DNA of 64,000 nt from Andalucia godoyi (Eukaryota; Discoba; Jakobea; Jakobida; Andaluciidae): the NCBI GenBank assembly GCA_009859145.1, contig VRVR01000003.1, forward strand, positions 248,001 to 312,000. Direction: 5' to 3'. The translations under genes were made by a program, and so were the position numbers. The notes under the pieces were generated by a model. That model made no database searches. It saw nothing but the letters and a program-made list of their open reading frames with translations, and was not told where the DNA came from. This document shows, one piece after another, positions 51,190 through 61,085 of this stretch. Positions within the stretch are counted from its first letter, which is position 1. The number at the start of each line of letters is the position of its first letter.

Positions 51190-52512
51190 TCACCGCTTCT
51201 TCCCCAACAAACCTGCCAATTCTTTTCTTTTAGCTTCCCAGTCAATCATATGTTGTTTTCGGTGATCACTGTCGAGTGAATTCCATGCCGACTCAAACCG
51301 GCCAAAATATTCTCGTGCGTCTGCTTCACGGTCCAAGTTATACAAGAAACAGCAGAAATTATGCAGAGCAGGGAGATTGTTTGGATCGAGAGACACGCAC
51401 CGCTCATACGCAGCGACCGCGTTCTGCATGTCGTCAAGCCGGGACAATGCAAGCGCCAGATACGAAAACGCAGGTGCATAGTCTGGTTTCTGGTTGATCG
51501 TTGCAGACAGATAATGAAACGCGGAGCAAAACTGAGACGTGTTCAGATACAAAAGACCCAGATTGAACGATATGATCCATTCAAGAGGAGAGAACAGCAA
51601 TGCCCGCTTTAGGCAAGCGATTGCAGCAACGTAGTTTTGTTTAGAGAAAAAGGCCATTCCGATGTTGTTCCACAGCTGGCAAGACATTGCATAGTTCGCT
51701 CCAGAGTTCAGAGAAGACAAAAGCTCATCGAGATTTTCAGCATGTCCAGAAGAGCCCGCCAGGGTGGACACGGGTTTCCTGTCCTCAAAGTTTGACGGCC
51801 AAGCGGCAGCAAGGATTCTGTATTTGTGCAATGCAACATCAGATTCCTGGTGATCTTGCAGAACTGATCCTGCACCCAAAATTGCCCGTGGATGTCGCGG
51901 ATCAATAGTCAAGGCTTGACCCAGATGCGAAAAGGCCTTGTCGCTCTGATTCAGTCTCAGGTAGACGAGACCTAGCGCAGTTAAAATTTCAGGAGATTCG
52001 GGAGCAAACTCTAAAGCTTCCGTTAAAGTCTCAACGGCCTGGTCCGCACTGTCCTTTTGTATGTACAATCGAGCAAGCGCAAGGAACGTAGATTCGTGTT
52101 TTGCTGATAGATTCGCGCGAACGAAATACTCTTCCGCAGAATCAAGGTTTCCCATATGCTGGCAACATATGCCGGAGTAATGCAACGATTCCCAGTCGTC
52201 GTCTAGAATGGTCATTGCTTCAGCGTACACATCGAGTGCCTGTTGATGTCTTCCGAGTAGAAAAAGAGACCGTCCAATTTGCTTAATTGTTCGAAACGAG
52301 TGTGGATTCATGGCGGCCACTGACTGGAACAAGGATAGCGATTCAACAAGCTTGCCTTGCTCTCGGTACACCAAAGCCTTTGTGTACAATGCTTGTTCAT
52401 TCGGTCCTTCGCGAAGCGTCTCCTCCACTTGACTTAAGCATCCCTCGAAGTCTCTTTTTAAAAACAATCGGTGAATTGTTCCATTCCGCCTATCTCTCAG
52501 CTTGCTATTCAT
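51190..52512 (-). CDS. BBS4: Bardet-Biedl syndrome 4 protein homologue
   Basis: A 440-aa TPR subunit of the BBSome, the ciliary membrane-cargo coat. Alignment with BBS4 runs end to end. The N-terminal stretch HRLFLKRDFEGCLSQVEE is followed by ALYTKALVYREQGKLVESL, IKQIGRSLFLLGRHQQALDVY, LTALGLVYLRLNQSDKAFSHLG, AILGAGSVLQDHQESDVAL and LWNNIGMAFFSKQNYVAAIA. Each of these has a direct counterpart in animal BBS4. It converges on the cyclase (90-bp gap) and is head-to-head with the rotatin-like gene. Confidence 0.92.
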   Translation of the reverse strand: MNSKLRDRRNGTIHRLFLKRDFEGCLSQVEETLREGPNEQALYTKALVYREQGKLVESLSLFQSVAAMNPHSFRTIKQIGRSLFLLGRHQQALDVYAEAMTILDDDWESLHYSGICCQHMGNLDSAEEYFVRANLSAKHESTFLALARLYIQKDSADQAVETLTEALEFAPESPEILTALGLVYLRLNQSDKAFSHLGQALTIDPRHPRAILGAGSVLQDHQESDVALHKYRILAAAWPSNFEDRKPVSTLAGSSGHAENLDELLSSLNSGANYAMSCQLWNNIGMAFFSKQNYVAAIACLKRALLFSPLEWIISFNLGLLYLNTSQFCSAFHYLSATINQKPDYAPAFSYLALALSRLDDMQNAVAAYERCVSLDPNNLPALHNFCCFLYNLDREADAREYFGRFESAWNSLDSDHRKQHMIDWEAKRKELAGLLGKKR

Positions 52513-52896
52513 GTGAAATTCACCGGCAATAACCTGTAAAACTCTGTCCTTGCTCCGCAGTCCTCAGTCGCACGAAAGAAACACCCCAAACGCATCAAAA
52601 ACCTCGGCTTTCCCACAACCATTCGGAGTGGTCGGATTGGTTCTCTGTCATCGTAGCATCAAGAGCTGAAGACCATTTCCCGCCTGCCGTCAGTTCGCTG
52701 ACCAGTCTGTACCGTACTGTAAAGAAATTATAGAAGAAAACAACGATCAGAAAAAAGTGTTTGATTCTGCGCAAGCAACAAACTCGAGCAAGGGCATAGA
52801 AAAGGTTTTGTTTTGAGTTTGTCATTATAATAACTATTATTATTATTACAAATCAGTTTCTTATTTGAACAGCAAAAGAGGCTGCCGTGCACAGAC
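52513..52896. promoter_or_regulatory. Shared promoter interval of BBS4 and the rotatin-like gene
   Basis: 384 bp separate the two divergent start codons. A bidirectional promoter is expected. I searched by eye for an RFX X-box (GTTGCC-N-GGCAAC type) and did not find a convincing one. Confidence 0.5.
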
Positions 52897-55800
52897 ATGT
52901 CATCGGTAGATGCGCTTTTGAAGAAATGCTGTATGTCTTTGAACTGCATTCGAACAATGCTGGTTGTTTATCCTTTATTGTATTGCTCACTCCTTCGGTT
53001 GCAGGTCATGAAATTGCAGAAATTGCTGGTCGTGCACATGCGTCCTTGCTTTTCAAAGTCCAGAACCACATTATCAGTCAGGATGATATTCTACGTTCCC
53101 CTGTGTATCCAGACTTTCTGAATGCATTCAACGAAGATGCCATCCCCCGGCATTCGCCGCTCCTAAATCTCTCTGCGCAGACAGTGGGTATTGAAGAGGA
53201 TATCATCAGAGCGAATAGTGCGATACCAATAACAAGCCAAGTTTCCAGAGCTAAATTCTCTGCTGCTGACAGCGCACTTTTATTGGCGGATCTAGGAGAA
53301 GACGACAGACTGTTCATCCGCGACTTGGAATTGAAACTGCAGATGAGAACATCCATCTATCCCTCTCGTGCGCTTCGACTGCTGCGAGACTGTGCACTGA
53401 TGGATTTTCCTGTCGAAAACTTAAAAAGATGCCTGTCTCTCGTGGATCCTGCGTCTTCTGATGTAGCCCTGGAAATCCTACTGGATGGGCTCGTCATGTC
53501 AAACTGCAAGCTATCGTTGACAGACCACCAACTTGCGTCCATCATCAAGATTGCATCGCGTCGACGAGATCCACTGTCTATCGCCGTTTTCTCTCTCTGT
53601 CGATCCCAATTCTCGGTCGAACAGCTTTTGGAGCATTTTCCTTTCGACGACCTTCATGTTCAGCGTCCGTTCCTCGACGCCCTGATTACCCTCGGCACGT
53701 CTGCAACAGACCTTCTCACAAACAGATCCGTGGTCGATACAGCTGAAAGGATTGTGCTGCAATTGTTGATCTGTCCTTCCGATGTGTACAGATGGGGTGT
53801 GGAGGACCAGCTCGAGCGTTTTGCCATGCTGTTTTCTCCTTCAACATTTGAATCTGTTCAATGTCTCAAACGGATTGCCGTTCCTTCTACAATATCTGAA
53901 AGAGTGGCTCGTTGCTGTGCCTTGGCGGATGATTCGCTCGTACAAGCCTTACTTCAAGACTTGCTATTGGAGTGGATTGAGTCAATCATCACAGATGTTG
54001 CTGGTGCAGAGCAAGCTGCAAAGATGCGTGATCTTGTCCTTTTCGCATTTCACAGATGGTCTGACAGACTTGACGCCGTATTGCTTCCCACCCTGCTGTC
54101 CCTCCCACCGTCAACTGCCAGCTTCGTTGCGGAGTTTTTGATTTCTTATTCTTCGTGTTTGTGGGCCGCACCGATGGTTGCAGAATGGTCACTTCAGAAG
54201 CCTGTTGGACAGACTGCAGATTTCATGCACCCTTCATGGATGTGTGTTTTGGCATCACCTCATACTCCGAAGAGCCTTCGGGGACAAATTTTGGCAAGCT
54301 GGGCAAAATTGGCGAAATCCAATATTCCCGAACTCCGATGTTTATTGTTTTGTGCTGGAATGAGCACGTCCCCATTGCTTCAGCAGTGTGTCAACACCCT
54401 TGCACCAGAGCTGCCATCACCGCCTTGGACGACTGGCAGCGAGATAGACAATTCATCTGACATTGGCTCGTTTCCTTCGGAGCGAGCTCTATCATCGTCA
54501 GACGTTGATATTCAGGTATCCATACTGAGTTCTGAAACATGTTCAGACACGTGGCCGTCTGCGTTGATGCTGCTTTCCAGTTGCTCATACCATGTCACTC
54601 CTGCTCTTTTCACAATTGTGCTTCAGCATGTGGTGTCTGGCACGCCCGGGATTCTTAAACTCGTGGAAGGTCGTCTGTCAGCAGATCAAAGTTTGTGGGA
54701 TTCTCAGCACATCATTCACTGGTCAACGGCTGTCGTGCAAGCTGCACGAGATGGGAGGATGGAGAGATCTGAGTTAGAGCGACTGTGTTATTTGGTGGGG
54801 CGAAAGGCCACACTGGCATTTCTATATCCAACTGCGCGTGAGCAGTATTGTGTCGGCCAGCGAAAGGAGATGACAGCCGCTTGGACGTTTGGGACAGATG
54901 CGGAGCGTCTGCTGCAGTCTGCGTCTCCGCTCCTTCATTTGCTCTCTCCGTTCCTGACGAGTCTGCAAAAAGTATCGGCGATGCTAAGTGAAACTCTCCC
55001 GGTTTGTTCATCAATCGTTCCTGTGGAATGGAAACAGAGTTGCGATGACGTTGTTGATGTTTATGGCATGCGAGCATGCCTTGTTGTGCAGGATATTCCA
55101 GTACTAGATGTGTGGGGCTTCATTCCTATGGGGAACGTGTCGTCTTTCAATCGCTGTACCCTGCAGTTGTACTGTGCCTTGCTCCGGCGAAGCAAGCCGT
55201 CACGTTCATTTTTCGCTGATCAACAGTCGGTGGAATTGAGATTCACCGAGGTTGGACATGACTACGCACTGCAGTGTCTCTGGACAGAATTTGTAATCCA
55301 ACTTTGCCTGAGCGAGTCCGTCTCATCTCAGTTGGCACAGTATGCGCTTCGAATAACCATTGAGCGATGGACTGTTGCCGATCCAGTAGAACATCGAGGT
55401 CTGCGTCTCTCTCGATTGCTGTCGATAGCGTCTGGTTTGCTAGATCAAAAGGATCCATCTTGGCGTACCTACAGCATCGGGGACGTCCCCGGTCTTGTTT
55501 CGGCTGTGTGCAATGATGTGCATTGCGAGGTTGCTTGCGATGCTCTATTCTGCTGTCTTGAACATTTTGGTCCCCCCGTTTCCCATCTCTTGATTCCGCT
55601 CATGCGAATGTGCGCGCGGACTGCTCCTGATCGAGTTCCGAACAATGTTCTGAGGTTGGTGCTGGAGGCGTTGTGTGTTGATCCAACACTCCAGCCCGGG
55701 CTTCCGTGTAAGTGGATTTCGCGAGCCTGTCGCCTTGTCTACCCGGATTCAGTAGCGTCGGTAATGAGGAATGCATGGGGCTCCGAGGTTTCGCCTCTTG

Positions 55801-56759
55801 AATCGGAAGAATGGTCTCGATGGTGTGCTGTGGTTCTGCCTTCATTTTCTGAAAATGACGAAATGAAGCAGATGGTGGATCGCATAGAGAAGATTGCTGC
55901 AAACTTGATAAGAACTCTGGGAACTCAGAAATCCAGAAAGGGCGCCATGGCAGAAATTTCTGCGCAGCAGAAGACTGCAGTGTGGGGCAAGCAGTTGTGT
56001 GTATTGCTGCGGTCTTCTTCGATGTCGCTGCTGAGTCCGAAACTCATCACTGAGTTGCGTTCGATATCTGTCAAGTCATCAGACCACTGGGCTGTCGAAC
56101 TGCGCTCTGCATTGGTGGGGACCTTGGCGGATGTTGTGGAGTGCAGACTGGAAAGGGTGGCAGTGTACTGGTTTCTCAAACGGTTTTCCGCGGCGGACAG
56201 ACCGAAACCAGAGGTCATTCGAAAGTTGTGTGATCTCACCATCGGCTTTCTCTCAAATAGGAATGTTAACCTTGTTCAGGCATGTATACTCATCATTTCG
56301 CGACTGACGTTTGCTTCTCCGCAGCACGTTCGAGACCTATTAATGTATGGACAACTCCCGCTCATCCTGCAGTCAATCATTGAGGCGCCTTTCGTTCCAG
56401 TTACATGTTATTTGCTGTTTTCTTGCAGAAATCTCTTTCTAACAGAACCATCCAAGAGTGTCTTTTTGTTGCAAGAATCAGTGATCAACCGGTTCATTGA
56501 GAATCTGGATTCTTCTGCTCCAGCCGATTTTCTTGCGGTCAGTGCATCTCTCTCTCTCTTCTATGTTTTCCTGCTGAGCTCTGAAAAAACCCGCAGCCTT
56601 TTCAAAAGTAATTGTCCGTCGATCTTGTCAGTGCTTCTTCGGTTGGAGAAGAAATTTGGTGGGAGTTCAGACATTACCTTGCTGGGAACCTCTCGAGCTG
56701 TTGAATGCGATTCTTTGTCGATAGATCAGTGGGTGCAAAGTCTGCGAACGATCCTCTAG
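52897..56759 (+). CDS. RTTN: Rotatin-like basal-body protein (one intron)
   Basis: I join 52897-52930 to 53005-56759 across a 74-bp intron (GTATGT...TTGCAG), giving 1262 aa. The spliced N-terminus VDALLKKCCHEIAEIAGRAHAS aligns with the rotatin N-terminal armadillo region (LIRKLGHQLAEIRERALKS), followed by FKVQNHIISQDDIL against CKIEHNLICYADLI. ALRLLRDCALMDFPVENLKR matches a later rotatin segment with MQDFPAE. The rest is alpha-helical, HEAT-like. Animal rotatin is about 2200 aa and acts in centriole and basal-body elongation, so this homologue is about half-length. Pairing with BBS4 supports a ciliary role. The unspliced frame is also open, so the intron rests on the splice signals and the alignment. 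Confidence 0.72.
52931..53004 (+). other. Intron of the rotatin-like gene
   Basis: 74 bp, donor GTATGTCT, pyrimidine-rich end CTCCTTCGGTTGCAG. Removal joins MSSVDALLKKC to CHEIAEIAG, reproducing the rotatin N-terminus. Confidence 0.75.
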
Positions 56760-57160
56760 CTCCGGTCGTATTGCCTGTTTAATGTATGCATCGAAATTCC
56801 AACCAGCCAAACCGTGTCTCTCCAATAATACTGCAGCGAACGCGGTGTTTGCCTGGATATGGGCCCAATGGCAAAGACATGGCCTTTTTCGTTTTTTTTT
56901 TTTTTTTTGAGGTGTCGCGTCTTTGTAGCAGTGGAGTGTCAGCATGGTGAGGTTGAATGGCTTCGCACATTATTTTGATCAATGGCGAGTTACAATCGAC
57001 GAACAGTGCAGAATAAACTTCTTTGGCTTCATAGTTTTCAGCATCCCAGTTGGCCGTAGGCATATTTTCTTTTGTTAAGAACGTCTCTGAGCTCACACTC
57101 GAAAATTGCAACGCAAGAAACTACAAATATTCTTTACTACCATTAGTTGGACATTGCCGG
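56760..57160. other. Interval downstream of the rotatin-like gene
   Basis: An 18-nt T run sits at about 56892-56909. No gene is supported on either strand. Confidence 0.5.
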
Positions 57161-57415
57161 CTAGACAGCAATTTTGGGGGTATTGTTCAATGAACCTTCT
57201 GTTGATGGTGGAGATTGTTCCGAAGCTTCCTGGTGACCAACAATCGCATCCAGAAGAGGATGATGGATAAGGGACATGGAAGACTCTAATCTCCTCACAA
57301 ATCCAGAAAGTCGCGAAACAGAGGCATTCAACAGAACAATCTTGTCATTCATCGAATGGATAGCCGTTGAAAGAGCCCCAAAAGCTTCAAGGGAGGCGAC
57401 TTGATCTGTATCCAT
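57161..57415 (-). CDS. Small helical protein (84 aa), unknown
   Basis: From the ATG at 57415: MDTDQVASLEAFGALSTAIH, then an uninterrupted predicted amphipathic helix (LLNASVSRLSGFVRRLESSMSL) and a polar tail. This resembles the many short coiled-coil subunits of larger complexes (BLOC/BORC or kinetochore type), but I cannot place it. A TTCAG directly precedes the ATG, so it may be a 3' exon of a longer transcript. Confidence 0.4.
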   Translation of the reverse strand: MDTDQVASLEAFGALSTAIHSMNDKIVLLNASVSRLSGFVRRLESSMSLIHHPLLDAIVGHQEASEQSPPSTEGSLNNTPKIAV

Positions 57416-57717
57416 CTGAATGCAGCAGTAAGGACTCGAAAAATACAGAAGAAAACGGAATTCACAAAACCAAAGAACAAAAGGATTTGGCGGGGAAATC
57501 CCCAAAACAGGGAAAGGGTCATACAAACAGAAAAGGGTACAGTTGCTCTTCGAAAGCTCGGAAAGAGAGATGGATGCACGAGCTGCAGCAGGAAGTGCGG
57601 TGGATGTACCGGTAGGTATGTGACGAAAAAATTTCCAAAAAAACCGGAGAATGTCGCCGAGAAAACACAAAACGGTCGGGGGGAGGGAATCGGTAGAGTA
57701 TGCTGCAATGATCCCGT

Positions 57718-58830
57718 TTATGACACACTGGCTACTTTGGTTCCTTCGCCATCTTTGGAGGGATACAACATCAATTGAGGCGGGCGAACGTAGCAAACGC
57801 ACACCACAGGATATCCCAGTCGGCCCCGTTTGCAAATCATGCGGATGTTTCCCCAACGAAACGTTCCGTCCGTGCAAGCAATTCCCGCATCAAAATCAAC
57901 AGAGGGGTGGAATGTGCTGACATCCGGAAACGCAAGGCATGCCTCCCAGATGGATCTGGTCACAGAAGAACGGTATAATTCCAATGAAAAGAGAGAGAAA
58001 GCAGAAATCCCAAGGCACGTCAACGTTTCAGAAGACCATCCGAAAGCTTGCGAGAACGCAGCGTTCACACTTAGGACGTCTGTGGTAGGAACATCATCAC
58101 CATCTTGAACAGAAGAGCCTCCAGAAACAGAACCACTACTGTCAGCACACCCCTTCGCTGCCTGATTACTCCCATTCATATCTGCTGCTGCATTACTACT
58201 ACCGTCACCCTTCAACGGCGCTGATTGAACATCGTCACCGCGGGCTGCCGATCTCCGAATCGCATCCACATGTCCAGAGTCGAATATGCCTGATGCTTGA
58301 ATTGGAAAGCGAAAAACAAGAGCTGGGAGCGGCGAGTCCGCAATCTCTGGAACTTCGCCATCGATTTCCACGCCTTTTGCATTGAACTTATCCATGAAAC
58401 CGAAATCCAGCTGTTGTTCCGAAAAAGGCTTTCCTGTTCGAGCTTGCCAGGTTGCTCTGAACACTACAGAATTCCTCATATGTTCCAAGATACGATTTTT
58501 GAAAGCAACCCGTACATCTGAGAATGGAACAGACGGGTGGAAAGCCATAGGCTGTGGAATAAATGGACGAAGCGCAGGATCCGAATAGTCCTCTGCAGCA
58601 TGCAGGTGAGACTGGAACTGCGCCTGAGGGTGAGAGCCAGGTGTCGCATTGAGACCCCGCGACCCACCAGCTGCGGGAGAAGGCTGATTTGCAGACGACT
58701 GCTTCTGCGGATGCACTACCGGAAGAGCATTTCCGTATGGAAACCGAATTGCAGACTGCGGCTGCGGAACGCGGTGTCTCTTTTCATCCGCAACATTGGC
58801 GGAGGATGGGACGCCACGGGACGCTGACAT
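57718..58830 (-). CDS. Uncharacterised protein with a PAS-like C-terminal region
   Basis: 370 aa. The first ~90 residues are Pro/Gln/Ser-rich. FSDVRVAFKNRILEHMRNSVVFRATWQARTG looks helical. After a Gly/Ser-rich linker, residues about 245-360 read like a PAS fold: VNAAFSQAFGWSSETLTCLG, a mid-helix region, then TFRWGNIRMICKRGRLGYPV and VVCVCYVRPPQ (compare the PAS beta-strand order G.(F/Y).W......G.P......V). The assignment rests on pattern only. Function is unknown. Confidence 0.55.
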   Translation of the reverse strand: MSASRGVPSSANVADEKRHRVPQPQSAIRFPYGNALPVVHPQKQSSANQPSPAAGGSRGLNATPGSHPQAQFQSHLHAAEDYSDPALRPFIPQPMAFHPSVPFSDVRVAFKNRILEHMRNSVVFRATWQARTGKPFSEQQLDFGFMDKFNAKGVEIDGEVPEIADSPLPALVFRFPIQASGIFDSGHVDAIRRSAARGDDVQSAPLKGDGSSNAAADMNGSNQAAKGCADSSGSVSGGSSVQDGDDVPTTDVLSVNAAFSQAFGWSSETLTCLGISAFSLFSLELYRSSVTRSIWEACLAFPDVSTFHPSVDFDAGIACTDGTFRWGNIRMICKRGRLGYPVVCVCYVRPPQLMLYPSKDGEGTKVASVS

Positions 58831-59174
58831 TGCAGATTCTTTTAAATCTAAAGGATATCCAGAACGTGTTCCTGACTATTTCCTTTTCGGTTTTTATTAC
58901 TTTTTTTTTCTTTTTCCTTTTTGGCGCGTGAAACAGAGAACGAGAAAAGGCAAACAAAGACAAAAACATCAAAAATAAAAAATGGACGAGAAAAACAAAA
59001 GGAGAACGTCGTTTGTGTCGACAAGCATCGACAGCTGCAGCGCGGAGTTTTCAGTCCTTCCCTTCCAGGCTCCAGACAAGGGACGGTGCGTGCCTTGTTG
59101 GTTTTTAATTTTCGATTCCCATTTGTTGATCTTCGCAAGTCTTTATTACTGATTTTGAGTTCGGATCTCTTTTA
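58831..59174. other. Divergent promoter interval
   Basis: 344 bp between two divergent starts, with a T-rich then A-rich block near 58885-58990. No gene was seen. Confidence 0.5.
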
Positions 59175-61085
59175 ATGCCCCCAAAACGAAAAAGGGATCC
59201 TAGTTATTCCGATCATGATGATCAAGAAATTGAGCAGCTGCTACGTCAACGAAGCCAGCATCGAATTTCTCTCGTATGATTTCTCTTCTCTATGTGGATT
59301 TTTTGATTCATTTTTGATTGTGCTTTGCTTGTGTACAATGTACATTTCTCATTAACAAATTTATGAGTATCATTGCAATAGCCTATCTCAGTGGAGGGTT
59401 TAGTCGATGAGAGGAGGAAACGCCAAAATGATATCTTTTCCTTTTTGAAGAGTCCGGAATCTGCAATCGATCGAGCGACTGCGTCTGCGACTGCAAGTAG
59501 CAGGCTCTCAACGACTTTGGATCATGCAATGGATGCGAACGATGCCTCTGTAATCAGTAAGGAGGAATTAGATATTTTAAGAGGCGCATACCTGGGGGAC
59601 GAGCGTCAAAATCTCAGTGCCTCCTCTTCACAGGATCGCACGAATCGTGTTCGTTTTGGCTGGGATCCGGCGGATGATACCATGCAAACAGGGCTCAATC
59701 TATCTGCATTCTTGCGTTCCACCGTGAGACCGGCTCTGTCCCACGACCCGTTGCTGGATGATGCTAGTGACATGGGCGTCTCTTGTTGGGATAAGTCTCT
59801 TGCTAGGATGCGAGATCGAGACTGGCGCATTCTTCGTGAGGAGCTGAATTTGACTGTGAAGGGTCTGCAAGTGCCCCCTCTTTGCCGTTCTTGGTCTGAA
59901 ATGCCGGTCTCGGATCGCATCATTGCTGCAGTGACAAGTGAATTCAAGTATGATGTTCCTACTCCGATACAGATGCAGGCGATACCCATTCTTGCATCAC
60001 AAAAGGATCTCATTGGAATTGCAGAGACGGGTACTGGAAAGACCCTCGCGTACATCATTCCAATGGTATCGCAAATTTTGCAACGCAGAAATCAGTCCAA
60101 CTTGGAAAAGTTCTCTGCACTTATTCTTGCACCCACGCGAGAACTTGTACTTCAGATTGAACAAGAAGCAAATCGACTATGTTCTCGCTTCGGCATTATA
60201 TGTCTGTCAGTTCTTGGCGGAGTTGATATTCAAAGTCAAAGCATTGCGCTTCAGCATGGCTGTCAGGTGGTGGTCGCTACTCCGGGCCGTCTTCTAGAAT
60301 GCTACCAGTCTCGAATTTTGACGTTTGAGTGTTGCTCGTTTGTGGTCGTTGATGAAGTGGATCGCATGTTTGACATGGACATGGAAGCTCAGCTCACAAG
60401 TATCTTGGATTCCTTAAAGCATTCGACAATTGGGTCCGATATGTCTTCCCAAGTAATGTCCATGTTCTCCGCCACGATGCCGCCCAATATTGAAAAACTA
60501 GCGACGTCATTTATGAAAGATGCGATCATGGTGTCTGTTGGGCAGATCGGTACCGCTGCGGAAACAATTCGGCAAAGGGTTGAATTTGTGAAGACGGAAT
60601 CCGAGAAGATGGAGAAACTTATTCGTATCCTGGAAACGAGTCCTCCTCCAGTTGTTGTGTTTGCCAACCAAAGGAAGACAGTTGATGTTCTGTCTAGGGA
60701 TCTGGACCGAAGAGGATTTTCTGTGTGCACACTGCATTCTGGGAAATCACAAGAACAAAGGCAAAAGGCCATTGACGATATCAAAAATGGCAAGTCACAT
60801 GTGTTGGTTACAACAAGCGTTGGTGGTCGAGGATTGGATATTCCGGGTATCACGCATGTGATAAACTACGACATGCCGATGAGGATTGATGAGTACGTGC
60901 AGAGAATTGGTCGAACGGGCCGAGGAGGTTCACAGGGATCTGCCACCTCTTTTGTTATGCCTTCCGATTCCGCAATCCTGTTTGATTTGAAACAGATGCT
61001 CCTGCGAACGAACAATCCAATTCCTCAGCAGCTTCGGTTGCATTCTGCGACTGTTCCTCGTGGTCAAAAATCCATTCGAGACTAG
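59175..61085 (+). CDS. DEAD-box RNA helicase, Prp28/DDX23-like (one intron)
   Basis: I join 59175-59273 to 59382-61085 across a 108-bp intron (GTATGA...AATAG, phase 0), giving 600 aa starting MPPKRKRDPSYSDHDDQEIE. Helicase motifs: Q motif PTPIQMQAIP, motif I AETGTGKT, Ia PTRELVLQIE, Ib TPGRLLE, II DEVD (not DEAD), III SATMP, IV VVFANQ, V GRGLDIPG, VI QRIGRTGRGG. DRDWRILREELNLTVKG before the Q motif and ILFDLKQMLL near the end match Prp28/DDX23, which displaces U1 snRNP at the 5' splice site. DDX59 and DDX46-type relatives are alternatives. The stop overlaps that of MLH3. Confidence 0.82.
59274..59381 (+). other. Intron of the Prp28-like gene
   Basis: 108 bp, donor GTATGATT, acceptor GCAATAG, phase 0. 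It connects RISL to PISVEGLVDERRKRQ. Confidence 0.8.

Noticed and set aside
57161-57877. 238-codon version of the small helical protein
   Set aside because: The first 150 codons overlap the start of the neighbouring gene region and intergenic sequence, and are rich in Phe/Cys/Pro. Only the last 84 look like protein.
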